A DNA stretch of 64,000 nt from UBA1930 sp943368475. GTDB lineage: Bacteria; Bacteroidota; Bacteroidia; Chitinophagales; Chitinophagaceae. Position 1 is the stretch's first letter. Every line of letters begins with the position of its first letter. The DNA lies in assembly GCA_943368475.1 (NCBI GenBank), contig CALRLF020000002.1, positions 62,001 to 126,000 of the forward strand, given 5' to 3'. Position numbers and translations under genes: made by a program. Below are positions 1-8,578 of the stretch, one piece after another. The notes beneath the pieces are model-generated. The model did no database searches. It worked only from the letters and a program-made list of their open reading frames with translations, and was not told where the DNA came from.

Positions 1-1
1 A

Positions 2-139
2 AAAAAGTCTGCATTATACGAGTTTGAACATTGGAGCAAAGCCAAATGCAAAATATACCCAATGCCTAGAGAAAGAGCTGTAGATATAGACACAAAAATT
101 GATTTTAAAATTGTAGAATTTTTAATGAATAATAAATGA
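2..139 (+). CDS. C-terminal end of a probable acylneuraminate (CMP-sugar) cytidylyltransferase, cut by the window edge
   Basis: An open frame enters from the left edge and ends in TGA at 137-139, leaving 45 residues. The tail contains PMPRERAVDIDTKIDFKIVEFLM. The DIDT step followed by a helix ending in EFLM is the usual end of NeuA/PseF/LegF-type cytidylyltransferases, where the DID acidic pair helps bind metal. The stop overlaps the ATG of the next gene (ATGA), so the two are translationally coupled. The enzyme would activate a nonulosonic acid as its CMP sugar, which fits neuB and neuC downstream. The catalytic N-terminal part lies outside the window, so the call rests on this tail and on context. 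Confidence 0.6.
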   Translation, partial: KKSALYEFEHWSKAKCKIYPMPRERAVDIDTKIDFKIVEFLMNNK

Positions 140-933
140 GTAAAAACCTCTTCGATCTTACCAATAAAGTAGCTATTGTTACAGGTGGTGCTGGCTTATT
201 AGCAAGTGAACATGCGATTGCACTATGTAATTATGGAGCAAAAGTTGTTTTGGCAGATTTTAATTTAGAAAAATGCCAAGCAGCAGCTGATGTTTTAAAG
301 AAAGAAGGTTTAAATGTTTCAGCTGAATTTTGTGATGTTACCAAAAAAGAAAGTTGGGAAGCATTATTAGCAAGTGTTTTAGCAGAAAATGAGACACTAG
401 ATATTCTCATAAACAATGCAGGTTTTACCAATCAAAGTAAGAGTGCCAATTTTGATGCAAGTTTCGAAAATTTTCCTTTAGAAGATTGGAATGCAATTAT
501 GAATGTAAATCTTACAGGTTGCTTTTTAGGCTGTCAGGTTGTTGGTAAGCAAATGCTTTTGCAAGGCAAAGGAAGTATTGTAAATATTGCCTCATTATAT
601 GGTGTTGTTAGTCCAAATCACAATATTTATCCTGGCACAGGCATAAGCCAGCCAGTTGCTTATAGTGTAAGTAAGCATGGTGTTGTAGCCCTTACAAAGT
701 ATGTAGCTACGTTGTGGGCTAGCAAAGGTGTTCGTGTAAATTCATTAACACCAGGTGGTATTTTTAACGGTCATCAAGGCTTGTTTTTAGAAAGGTTTAA
801 GCAATTAAATCCAATTGGACGGATGAGTGAAAAAGAAGAACTACGAGGTGGAATTGTGTACTTAGCAAGCGATGCAAGCAGCCATGTAGTTGGTCATAAC
901 TTAATTATAGACGGAGGCTGGACTGCTTGGTAA
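136..933 (+). CDS. SDR-family oxidoreductase of the nonulosonate block (PtmA-like)
   Basis: This 265-residue protein is a classical short-chain dehydrogenase/reductase. The N-terminal Rossmann motif is TGGAGLLA (residues 16-23), NNAG is at 93-96, the catalytic Ser is near 153, and YSVSK with the catalytic Tyr176 and Lys180 is present. It ends with the usual GHNLIIDGGWTAW. The glycine-rich loop is not the canonical TGxxxGxG, because the last glycine is alanine; related SDRs in sialic/legionaminic clusters (PtmA type) have a similar TGGAGLL loop. It starts in an ATGA overlap with the cytidylyltransferase. The family fits NAD(P)-dependent oxidation or reduction of a sugar precursor. The substrate is inferred from context only. 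Confidence 0.75.
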   Translation: MSKNLFDLTNKVAIVTGGAGLLASEHAIALCNYGAKVVLADFNLEKCQAAADVLKKEGLNVSAEFCDVTKKESWEALLASVLAENETLDILINNAGFTNQSKSANFDASFENFPLEDWNAIMNVNLTGCFLGCQVVGKQMLLQGKGSIVNIASLYGVVSPNHNIYPGTGISQPVAYSVSKHGVVALTKYVATLWASKGVRVNSLTPGGIFNGHQGLFLERFKQLNPIGRMSEKEELRGGIVYLASDASSHVVGHNLIIDGGWTAW

Positions 934-1020
934 TTTTAGAACAACTAACTTCTTCATATCATTCCAAATTCGTAAACGGTTTGTATAAAAAGTGTTAGTC
1001 AAAAACGGTATTACTCATCT

Positions 1021-1893
1021 ATGGTTTCAGTAATAATAGTTAACTACAATACTTCTCAACTTACCTGTAATTGTATTAACTCTATAATAAAGTACACCAA
1101 CGAAGTAGCTTATGAAATTGTACTAGTTGATAATGCTTCGGTAGAAACAGAATCAATTTTTTTTTTAGATTTATTCGGAAGTAAAATAAAATTTATACAA
1201 AGTAGCACAAATTTAGGCTTTGCAGGAGGAAATAATTTAGGAATCGAACATGCAAATGGTGATTACATTTTACTTTTAAATAGCGATACAGAGCTATTTG
1301 AAGACAGTATTGCTAAAACATACAAATTTGTTGAAAGTATAAGTGAAGTTGGTGCAGTTACATGTAAGCTACTAAACCCAGATAAGAAAAGTTTACAAAA
1401 TGCAGCTAGACCTTTTTTTTCTCTTAAGATTCACTTTTTAAAAAGTTTTGGTTTAGATAAATTGTTTGCAAGCAGTGTACACAGTTATTATAAAAAATAT
1501 GATTTAACCAAGAGTTTTGAAACAGATTGGATTTGGGGTACTTTTTTTATGTTTCCCAAAAAAAATTTATCGCTCATGGAAGGAAGGCTGACTGAAAATT
1601 TTTTTATGTATAGTGAAGACGTGGAATGGAGCTATTTGTTTAATAAAAATAAGCTACATAATTACTATTATGCGGATACAGCAATTATTCATTATGGTGG
1701 TCAAAGTAGCCCTACAAAACAACGTTTAAAATTAATAGAGCAAAGCCATTTAAAATTTGTTAGAAAATATCATGGTTATGCAGCTGCTTTTATTGAATAT
1801 CTTTTGTTTAGAAAAGATGCGTTTAATAAACGATCAAAAAGAATACGGAGAAGATTAAAACAAAAATTTATAAAAGAAAAATTCATTTTATGA
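1021..1893 (+). CDS. Family 2 glycosyltransferase (rhamnosyltransferase-like)
   Basis: The protein has 290 residues and a GT-A fold start, VSVIIVNYNTSQLT. The nucleotide-binding VDNAS is at 36-40 and an NSDT acidic motif at 87-90 stands in for DxD. LGFAGGNNLGI and the later MYSEDVEWSYLF are typical of WbbL/rhamnosyltransferase-like GT2 enzymes. It would transfer one sugar to the growing lipid-linked glycan on the cytoplasmic face. A gap of 87 bases separates it from the SDR, and its stop overlaps the next ATG (ATGA at 1890). It holds several homopolymer runs, the longest T10 at 1157-1166 (codons 46-49), which could slip. Donor and acceptor cannot be read from the sequence. Confidence 0.8.
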   Translation: MVSVIIVNYNTSQLTCNCINSIIKYTNEVAYEIVLVDNASVETESIFFLDLFGSKIKFIQSSTNLGFAGGNNLGIEHANGDYILLLNSDTELFEDSIAKTYKFVESISEVGAVTCKLLNPDKKSLQNAARPFFSLKIHFLKSFGLDKLFASSVHSYYKKYDLTKSFETDWIWGTFFMFPKKNLSLMEGRLTENFFMYSEDVEWSYLFNKNKLHNYYYADTAIIHYGGQSSPTKQRLKLIEQSHLKFVRKYHGYAAAFIEYLLFRKDAFNKRSKRIRRRLKQKFIKEKFIL

Positions 1894-2933
1894 ATCCTTT
1901 TTTTGAAATAGCAGGTCGTAAAATTGGTTACGATTATGCCCCATTGGTAATTGCAGAAATTGGTATTAACCATGAAGGTTCTTTACAAACTGCAAAAGAA
2001 ATGGTAGATGCAGCTTATGCAGCAGGTATAGAAGTTGTAAAACATCAAACACATATTGTAGAAGATGAAATGAGCAGTGCAGCTAAGAATACCATTCCGG
2101 GAAATGCAGATGTTAGCATATTTGAAATAATGAGACGCTGTAGTTTAAATGAAGAAGAAGAGTTAGAAATGAAACGATATGTGGAGAGTAAAGGGATGAT
2201 TTTTATTTCAACACCATTTAGCCGTGCAGCAGCAGATAGGTTACATAAATGGAATATTCCTGCTTACAAAATTGGAAGTGGAGAATGTAATAACTATCCT
2301 CTGTTAGAGCATATTGCTTCTTTTGGCAAGCCAATTATTTTAAGTACAGGTATGAATACTATTGATAGCATTAGTAAAGCTGTTGCTATCTTCAAAAAAC
2401 ATAAAGTGCCTTATGCATTGTTGCATACAACTAATTTATACCCAACACCAAACAATTTAGTTCGTTTAGGGGCAATGGTTCAAGTACAAAATAGTTTTCC
2501 TGAAGCTGTAGTTGGTTTAAGTGATCATACACTAACCAATCATGCTTGTTTAGGTGCTGTGGCTTTGGGTGCTAGTATTTTAGAAAGACACTTTACTGAT
2601 AAGATGGACAGATCTGGCCCTGATATTGTTTGTAGTATGGATGTTAAAGCAGCCAGCGAATTAATTGAAGGCAGTAATATAATTGCTCAGCAGCGTGGAG
2701 GAGTTAAAGGTCCAGCAGCCGAGGAACAAGTTACAATAGATTTTGCTTTTGCAACCATTTGTACAATTAAGCCAATAAAAGCAGGTGAAGTTTTTACAAA
2801 AGAAAATATTTGGGTAAAAAGACCAGGTAAAGGAGGTATTCTGGCAGAGGAATACAACAATGTTTTGGGTAAGAAAGCTACCATGGATATAAACTTTGAT
2901 ATACAATTGCAAAATTCACATATCTTTTTTTAG
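1890..2933 (+). CDS. neuB: N-acetylneuraminate/legionaminate synthase family protein (NeuB-like)
   Basis: This 347-residue protein condenses phosphoenolpyruvate with an N-acetylated hexosamine to give a nonulosonic acid. Motifs in order: AEIGINHEG (22-30), FISTPFS, KIGSGE, LSTGMN, TTNLYPTP, GLSDHT, ERHFTDKMDRSGPD, then a C-terminal SAF/antifreeze-like domain (CTIKPIKAGEVFTKENIWVKRPGKG). Length and order match full NeuB. It overlaps the preceding glycosyltransferase by four bases. Together with the upstream cytidylyltransferase and the NeuC-like epimerase at 5313 it defines a CMP-nonulosonate pathway. Whether the product is sialic or legionaminic acid depends on genes left of the window. The last residues are read through a T7 run just before the stop. 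Confidence 0.9.
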   Translation: MNPFFEIAGRKIGYDYAPLVIAEIGINHEGSLQTAKEMVDAAYAAGIEVVKHQTHIVEDEMSSAAKNTIPGNADVSIFEIMRRCSLNEEEELEMKRYVESKGMIFISTPFSRAAADRLHKWNIPAYKIGSGECNNYPLLEHIASFGKPIILSTGMNTIDSISKAVAIFKKHKVPYALLHTTNLYPTPNNLVRLGAMVQVQNSFPEAVVGLSDHTLTNHACLGAVALGASILERHFTDKMDRSGPDIVCSMDVKAASELIEGSNIIAQQRGGVKGPAAEEQVTIDFAFATICTIKPIKAGEVFTKENIWVKRPGKGGILAEEYNNVLGKKATMDINFDIQLQNSHIFF

Positions 2934-2934
2934 T

Positions 2935-4365
2935 ATGCTTTTTAATTCCTGGGTATTCGTCTTATTTTGGGTTATTTTCTTTTTATTTTATTGGTTTGTT
3001 TTCAATAAAAATAACAAACTACAAAATGCATTTATAGCTGTAGCTAGCTTCTTGTTTTATGGTTGGTGGGATTGGCGTTTTTTACTACTACTTTGGCTTA
3101 GCTTAATTGTAGATTTTGCAGTAGGCTATAGTCTTGAAAAAACAAATAAAGAAAGTAAACGAAAAGGGTTAATTATTTTAAGTCTGATATTCAATTTGGG
3201 TTTATTATGCTTTTTCAAATATTTTAATTTCTTTTCTGATAGCTTCGAATCTTTAGCTCATAAAATTGGGTGGAAAGTCGATTTTGTAACACTCAGTTTA
3301 ATTTTACCAATAGGTATTTCATTTTATACATTCCAATCTTTAAGCTACACAATTGAGGTATATAAAAGAAAATTAAAAGGCACTAGCGATATTGTTTCTT
3401 ATGCAGCATTTATAAGCTTCTTCCCTCAATTGGTTGCAGGCCCGATAGAACGTGCAGCCAATATGTTGCCACAATTTTACAAGAAACGTACATTTAATTA
3501 TGAAGAGGGTGTTAAGGGAATGCAATTGATTTTATGGGGCTTATTTAAAAAAGTTGTAGTCGCCGATAATTGTGCTTTTTATGCAAATAATGCATTTAAT
3601 AACCATACACATCAAGACGGGTTTAATTTAATAATGGGTGCCGTTTATTTTTCATTTCAAATCTATGGAGACTTTAGTGGCTACACAGATATAGCAAGAG
3701 GATTAGGTAAAATTTTAGGGTTCGAACTTAAAATTAACTTTATGTATCCCTACTTTTCTCGAAGTATTGCAGAGTTTTGGAGAAGATGGCATATTTCTCT
3801 TTCTTCTTGGTTTAGAGATTACGTTTATATTCCGTTGGGTGGTTCTAAAATGTCTAGGATTATTACATTAAGAAATACTGCGATTGTATTTTTAGTAAGT
3901 GGTTTTTGGCATGGGGCTAATTGGACTTTTATTTGTTGGGGAGCATTGCATGCTTTGTATTACGTTCCATTGGTTGCTGTCAATAAACATAAGTTGTTTA
4001 ATGATACAGTAGCAAATAATAAAGTATTGCCTAGCCTTAAAGAATTGCTACTAATGTTAAGCACTTTTTCGCTAACATTAATAGCATGGGTATTTTTTAG
4101 AGCAAATACGGTTACCGATGCATTTGCTTACTTAAAAGGAATGTTGCACTTCAAAGGCTTTCATAATTTTGGTCTGTTGGAATGTTTGCCATTCATTGTA
4201 ACAATGATTATCGTAGATTGGGTTGGTAGAAACAATGAAAGTGCATTAACAGGTTTTGCTATAAAGCTTTCTATGCCTATTAAAGTAGCAGTATACTTAG
4301 TACTTGGTGTTTTGGTTTATGCAAATTTCTCTAGCCAGCAAGAGTTTATTTACTTTAGATTTTAA
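2935..4365 (+). CDS. MBOAT-family membrane-bound O-acyltransferase (AlgI/DltB-like)
   Basis: I start this at the ATG giving MLFNSWVFVLFW, the usual MBOAT N-terminus, one base after the neuB stop. An in-frame ATG at 2896 lies inside neuB and adds an unlikely 13 residues. The 476-residue protein is polytopic. It carries FWRRWHISLSSWFRDYVYIPLGGS-type sequence and the later SGFWHGANWTFICWG, where the His is the conserved catalytic residue of MBOATs. Such proteins move acyl groups, usually acetyl, across the inner membrane to modify exported glycans. The next gene is an SGNH-like protein, the common partner that completes transfer. The target is probably the polysaccharide made by this locus. Confidence 0.88.
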   Translation: MLFNSWVFVLFWVIFFLFYWFVFNKNNKLQNAFIAVASFLFYGWWDWRFLLLLWLSLIVDFAVGYSLEKTNKESKRKGLIILSLIFNLGLLCFFKYFNFFSDSFESLAHKIGWKVDFVTLSLILPIGISFYTFQSLSYTIEVYKRKLKGTSDIVSYAAFISFFPQLVAGPIERAANMLPQFYKKRTFNYEEGVKGMQLILWGLFKKVVVADNCAFYANNAFNNHTHQDGFNLIMGAVYFSFQIYGDFSGYTDIARGLGKILGFELKINFMYPYFSRSIAEFWRRWHISLSSWFRDYVYIPLGGSKMSRIITLRNTAIVFLVSGFWHGANWTFICWGALHALYYVPLVAVNKHKLFNDTVANNKVLPSLKELLLMLSTFSLTLIAWVFFRANTVTDAFAYLKGMLHFKGFHNFGLLECLPFIVTMIIVDWVGRNNESALTGFAIKLSMPIKVAVYLVLGVLVYANFSSQQEFIYFRF

Positions 4366-4368
4366 GTA

Positions 4369-5316
4369 ATGAAATTATTTATAAAAAAAATAGTTTTTTT
4401 TGTTTTTGCTTTTTTGGTAACAGCATTAGCTACCACAATTATTACAGAAAAGTTGTCACACCGTAAATTGTCAAAAAGAGGTAGAGGCGTAGTGATAGAT
4501 AAAAATAATAGGCTAGATTCGATACAAGGAAACAAAATAATTTTAGTAGGAGGATCAAATGTTTGCTACGGAATAAACTCCAAAATAATAGAAGACTCTC
4601 TTAAAATGCCTGTCGTAGATATGGCTATCAATGCAAACATGGGCATGCAATTTTATTATGAACAAATTAAACATGCATTAAAACAAGGGGATATTGTAAT
4701 TGCAATCCCAGAGTATGCAGCTTATAATGGCAATGATATGATGGGGGATGCAGGTACATACAGTTTGGCATTATTAGATAATAGAAACATAGCTCATCTA
4801 AATTTTCATCAATGGCTAAGCTTTCCTTTGTACATGGGCGATATTATTAAAACAAATGTTACTACTGCTTTTACAACTGGTAACAATAAAATAACCAATG
4901 GTCGTTATCAGTATTCAATATATGGTGATTATATAGGTCATCAGGATGATACTTCCCTTAGCTGTACATTTAAAAATAACAAAGAGTACCTAATTGGTAA
5001 TTTCGATACCTCAGCTTATCCAAATCACTCCTTTATACAACTTGTAAAATCTTTTGCAACATTTTGTGAGTCGAAAAAAGTTAAGTACATACACATGTAT
5101 CCTGTATATGCTAGAGGTATGTATGACCCATCTGTTGTTTCAAAAATAGCTAAGCAATTATATCCAGTTCAGTTTACAGGCACTGCTGAAACCTATTTAT
5201 ATGGGCTTGATAGTCTTTATGACTCACCCAATCACTTGTTGTATAATATTAAAGATGAAAGAACGTTTAAATTAGTTAAAGACATTAAAGGTATTATTCT
5301 TACCAAATCTAAATGA
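4369..5316 (+). CDS. Membrane-anchored SGNH/GDSL-like protein, partner of the MBOAT acyltransferase
   Basis: The protein has 315 residues. An N-terminal hydrophobic segment (about residues 6-25) anchors it with the rest outside the inner membrane. ILVGGSNVCYGINSKII (about 57-73) is the block I nucleophile region with GGSN in place of GDS, and DSPNHLLY near the C-terminus supplies the Asp and His of an SGNH triad. These features are seen in DltD/AlgX-type partners of MBOAT enzymes. It follows the MBOAT by three bases and overlaps neuC by four, so the pair is embedded in the nonulosonate genes. A likely role is O-acetyl transfer to the glycan. A8 and T8 runs sit in the first ten codons. Confidence 0.65.
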   Translation: MKLFIKKIVFFVFAFLVTALATTIITEKLSHRKLSKRGRGVVIDKNNRLDSIQGNKIILVGGSNVCYGINSKIIEDSLKMPVVDMAINANMGMQFYYEQIKHALKQGDIVIAIPEYAAYNGNDMMGDAGTYSLALLDNRNIAHLNFHQWLSFPLYMGDIIKTNVTTAFTTGNNKITNGRYQYSIYGDYIGHQDDTSLSCTFKNNKEYLIGNFDTSAYPNHSFIQLVKSFATFCESKKVKYIHMYPVYARGMYDPSVVSKIAKQLYPVQFTGTAETYLYGLDSLYDSPNHLLYNIKDERTFKLVKDIKGIILTKSK

Positions 5317-6440
5317 AAAGGAAAATTGTATTCTTAACAGGTACCAGAGCCGATTTCGGGAAATTGAAATCTTTAATTGAAATTTCTAGAAAAAATTTTG
5401 AAGTTCATTTGTTTGCCACAGGCATGCATATGGACAAAAAATATGGTTATACCGTACGAGAAATTGAAAAGAGTGGATACGAAAATATCTTTAAATACAT
5501 CAATCATGACGTATCATCCTCAATGGATATTACTTTAAGTAGAACCATAGAAGGTTTTGCAAATTATATTCATTTGATACAGCCAGATTTGATTGTTATT
5601 CATGGTGATAGAATTGAAGCATTAGCAGGAGCTACTGTCGGAGCATTAAATAACATTCTTGTTGCTCATATCGAAGGAGGAGAAATAAGTGGTACAGTCG
5701 ATGAACTAATTCGGCATTCCGTATCTAAACTAAGTCACATACATTTTGTTGCTAATCAAGAAGCAAAAAAAAGATTGTTACAAATGGGAGAAAATGAATG
5801 CAGTACCTATGTAATTGGCTCACCCGATATGGATGCCATGCTATCTAAGGATTTGCCAACTATTGACGAGGTTAAAAAAAGCTATGAAATTGGGTTCTCT
5901 GAATATGCCGTTTCTATGTTTCATCCTGTTACAACAGAGTACGAAAGCATGGATGAATATGCTGATAATTACATTAATGCATTGGAAAGTAGCCCGTATA
6001 ATTATGTGGTTATATATCCGAATAACGATAAAGGTTCAGAATTTATATTGAATAAATTTAAGAGATTGGATTCGAATTCTAAATTTCGAATTTTCCCTTC
6101 TGTAAGGTTTGAAGCTTTTTTAGTGGTAATGAAGTACGCAAAATTTGTAATTGGAAATTCAAGTGCAGGTATTCGTGAAGCACCTTATTATGGTATTCCT
6201 ACAATTAATGTTGGTACAAGGCAAAATGGAAGAACCCAAAATCCCTTTATAGTTCATACAGGTTACTCATGCTATGAAATAAAAGATGCAATTGCAAAAA
6301 TTGGTAATCATATAATTTCTCCTCAATTTCTTTTTGGAGATGGGAAAAGCGATGAAAAGTTCTTAGAAATTATTTCCTTACCACAATTTTGGGACACACC
6401 TAAACAAAAAGTTTTTGCAGACTTACATAAAACAAAATAA
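5313..6440 (+). CDS. neuC: UDP-N-acetylglucosamine 2-epimerase, hydrolysing (NeuC-like)
   Basis: The protein has 375 residues with a GT-B-like epimerase fold. Visible motifs are FLTGTRADFGKL (7-18), HGDR (97-100), HIEGGEISGTVDELIRHSVSKLSH (from 119) and GNSSAGIREAPYYGIPTINVG near residue 285. The EGGE/DELIRH combination is characteristic of the hydrolysing NeuC/LegG/NnaA group, which releases an N-acetylated mannosamine-type sugar from UDP, rather than the non-hydrolysing WecB group. The product feeds NeuB. It overlaps the SGNH gene by ATGA and the permease gene by one base. Whether the substrate is UDP-GlcNAc or a diacetamido-trideoxy sugar cannot be told here. Confidence 0.88.
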   Translation: MKRKIVFLTGTRADFGKLKSLIEISRKNFEVHLFATGMHMDKKYGYTVREIEKSGYENIFKYINHDVSSSMDITLSRTIEGFANYIHLIQPDLIVIHGDRIEALAGATVGALNNILVAHIEGGEISGTVDELIRHSVSKLSHIHFVANQEAKKRLLQMGENECSTYVIGSPDMDAMLSKDLPTIDEVKKSYEIGFSEYAVSMFHPVTTEYESMDEYADNYINALESSPYNYVVIYPNNDKGSEFILNKFKRLDSNSKFRIFPSVRFEAFLVVMKYAKFVIGNSSAGIREAPYYGIPTINVGTRQNGRTQNPFIVHTGYSCYEIKDAIAKIGNHIISPQFLFGDGKSDEKFLEIISLPQFWDTPKQKVFADLHKTK

Positions 6441-7288
6441 TGTCAGAAACTAAACTATATACTGTAATTGAATCGGGCAAGAGTTCAGGATTTTTAAATC
6501 TCAAAGAAATAATAAGGTACAAGGATTTATTGTACTATATGATTTTAAGAGATGTAACAGTTATGTACAAACAAACGGTACTTGGTTTTTTATGGGCTAT
6601 TTTAAACCCTTTTTTTCAAGTAGTAATCTTTAGTGTAGTATTTGGTTCAATAGCTGGTATTTCTACAGGTAATGCTAGTTTGCCTTACCCTGTTTTCAGC
6701 TGTTTAGCTGTAATTCCTTGGAATTATTTTTCAAGTACTTTTTCTGCATCTTCTAACAGCTTAGTGTCTACTTCAGCAATTTTTACAAAAGTATATTTCC
6801 CACGAATTATTATTCCCCTTGTACCGATATTTTCAAAGTTGGTAGACTTTTTCATTTCGCTAATAATTTTAATAGGAATAATGGTCTATTACAATTATCT
6901 GCCAGGTGCCAATTGGTATTTATTTCTTATACCTCTTATAATAATTTTTATAACATCTGCAGGCTTTGGTCTGTGGTTGTCATCTCTTGTTTTACAATAC
7001 AGAGATTTTAGATTTGCAATTAATTTTCTACTTCCCCTATTACTTTATGTTGCACCAGTTGCATACCCTGCTTTAAAAATTAAAGAAAAATTCGGAAGTT
7101 CAGCTTATGAGTTATCTGCTCTCTACCCAATGGTAGGTGGCATCGAGGGTTTTAGATCTAGCTTTTTACAGAATACAGAATTCCCTTGGATTCTTGTTAC
7201 AATTAGCGGGATATCGGCACTGGTAATTTTTATATCAGGAGCTATTTATTTTAGAAAAATGGAAAAACACTTCGCCGATGTTGCATAA
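6440..7288 (+). CDS. wzm: ABC-2 type polysaccharide exporter permease (Wzm)
   Basis: This 282-residue protein has a cytoplasmic N-terminus followed by about six membrane segments. The region VMYKQTVLGFLWAILNPFFQ is the amphipathic entry helix and first segment typical of Wzm/KpsM/TagG permeases. SLVLQYRDFRFAINFLLPLLLY is the conserved region before the last segments. It pairs with the ATPase that overlaps it by 11 bases. Together they would flip a finished, undecaprenyl-linked glycan to the periplasm. Such transporters are used for O-antigens and some capsules. Confidence 0.9.
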   Translation: MSETKLYTVIESGKSSGFLNLKEIIRYKDLLYYMILRDVTVMYKQTVLGFLWAILNPFFQVVIFSVVFGSIAGISTGNASLPYPVFSCLAVIPWNYFSSTFSASSNSLVSTSAIFTKVYFPRIIIPLVPIFSKLVDFFISLIILIGIMVYYNYLPGANWYLFLIPLIIIFITSAGFGLWLSSLVLQYRDFRFAINFLLPLLLYVAPVAYPALKIKEKFGSSAYELSALYPMVGGIEGFRSSFLQNTEFPWILVTISGISALVIFISGAIYFRKMEKHFADVA

Positions 7289-8564
7289 TGATATGAATTT
7301 CGTTGTAAAAGTTACTGGTTTAGGAAAAGCATTTAGAATTGGAGTACAAAAACAAAATCCAGAGAATATTACTGCAGTAATTATTAATGCAATACTTTCT
7401 CCAATTAAAAACTTTAAGAACATTAGCTCCTTAAAAAAAATTACTTCTACATCAAATGACAATAACATTTTTTGGGCAAATAAAAATTTAAATTTTCAAG
7501 TTGAAAAAGGAGAAGTACTAGGCATCATTGGCAAAAATGGAGCAGGTAAAAGCACCTTATTAAAAATGCTTTCCAGAATTATAGAACCAACAGAAGGAAA
7601 AATAGAGTTATATGGAAGAGTTGCAAGTTTACTAGAAGTTGGTACAGGGTTTAATCCTGAATTAACTGGTAGAGAAAACATTTTTTTAAATGGAACAATT
7701 TTAGGCTTAACAAAAAAAGAAATTGAAGAACGTTACAACAGTATTGTCGAATTTTCGGGCATCGAAAAATTTATTGAAACGCCTGTAAAGCGTTATAGTA
7801 GTGGCATGAAAGTACGATTGGCTTTTGCTGTTGCTGCTCATTTAGATCCTGAAATTTTAATTATTGATGAAGTGCTGGCAGTTGGAGACGCCGAGTTTCA
7901 AAAAAAATGTTTAGGTAAAATGCAAGAAGTTGCAGGGCAAGAAGGAAGAACTATTTTGTTTGTAAGCCACGATATGGCCGCAGTTAAAAAATTATGTACA
8001 AGGGCAATTCTATTACAAAATGGTACAATTGTAAAACAAGGAAAACCAGAAGATGTAGTAAACTATTATTTACAAAATGCGAGCTCAAACGTGTCAAATA
8101 CTGAATTTGACTTAGCAAAAGCTGGGGGGAATAAAAAATTTATAATCAATAGCATCGAGATTTTAAATGATAAATACGAAAAATTGATTATTGCAGAAAG
8201 CGGAAGAGATTTACTTATAAAACTTAATTATACAGTAAGTGAACAGGGACCCGACCCTGTAGTTATTTTAACAATAAGAAATAATTTGGAGCAAGAAGTA
8301 TTTACTTGCCTTTCAAGAAACTCTTACAGTGGTACAATGCACTTAAATGAAAAAGGGAGCATTATATGTAATATTCCTAAACTACCATTATTGGCAGGTA
8401 TTTATACTGTAGATATTTGTTTAAAACATGGATACGACGTAACATTTGGTTATGAAGATGCTTTTAAACTAGAAGTTGAATTAGGTGATTTTTTTGGCAC
8501 AGGTAAGATAAATAGGGATTTGGCAAATGGTATCATTGTTTATCACAATTGGATTATTAATTAA
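7278..8564 (+). CDS. wzt: ABC transporter ATPase with C-terminal glycan-binding domain (Wzt)
   Basis: The 428-residue protein has a nucleotide-binding domain with Walker A GKNGAGKST (85-93), signature YSSGM (173-177), Walker B ILIIDE (193-198) and the switch His in FVSHD. About 150 extra residues (roughly 275-428) form a beta-rich Wzt C-terminal domain, which in characterised O-antigen exporters recognises the chain end of the glycan. That suggests substrate-specific ABC export rather than a generic flippase. ATG at 7278 overlaps wzm; ATG at 7293 in the same frame is an alternative start. A chain-terminating methyl- or acyltransferase often accompanies such Wzt proteins; the methyltransferase at 12274 is a candidate. 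Confidence 0.92.
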   Translation: MLHNDMNFVVKVTGLGKAFRIGVQKQNPENITAVIINAILSPIKNFKNISSLKKITSTSNDNNIFWANKNLNFQVEKGEVLGIIGKNGAGKSTLLKMLSRIIEPTEGKIELYGRVASLLEVGTGFNPELTGRENIFLNGTILGLTKKEIEERYNSIVEFSGIEKFIETPVKRYSSGMKVRLAFAVAAHLDPEILIIDEVLAVGDAEFQKKCLGKMQEVAGQEGRTILFVSHDMAAVKKLCTRAILLQNGTIVKQGKPEDVVNYYLQNASSNVSNTEFDLAKAGGNKKFIINSIEILNDKYEKLIIAESGRDLLIKLNYTVSEQGPDPVVILTIRNNLEQEVFTCLSRNSYSGTMHLNEKGSIICNIPKLPLLAGIYTVDICLKHGYDVTFGYEDAFKLEVELGDFFGTGKINRDLANGIIVYHNWIIN

Positions 8565-8578
8565 TTTAAAAGAAAAAA

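Noticed and set aside
2896..2934. Longer start for the MBOAT gene
   Set aside because: It lies within neuB, while the ATG at 2935 gives the standard MLFNSW start.
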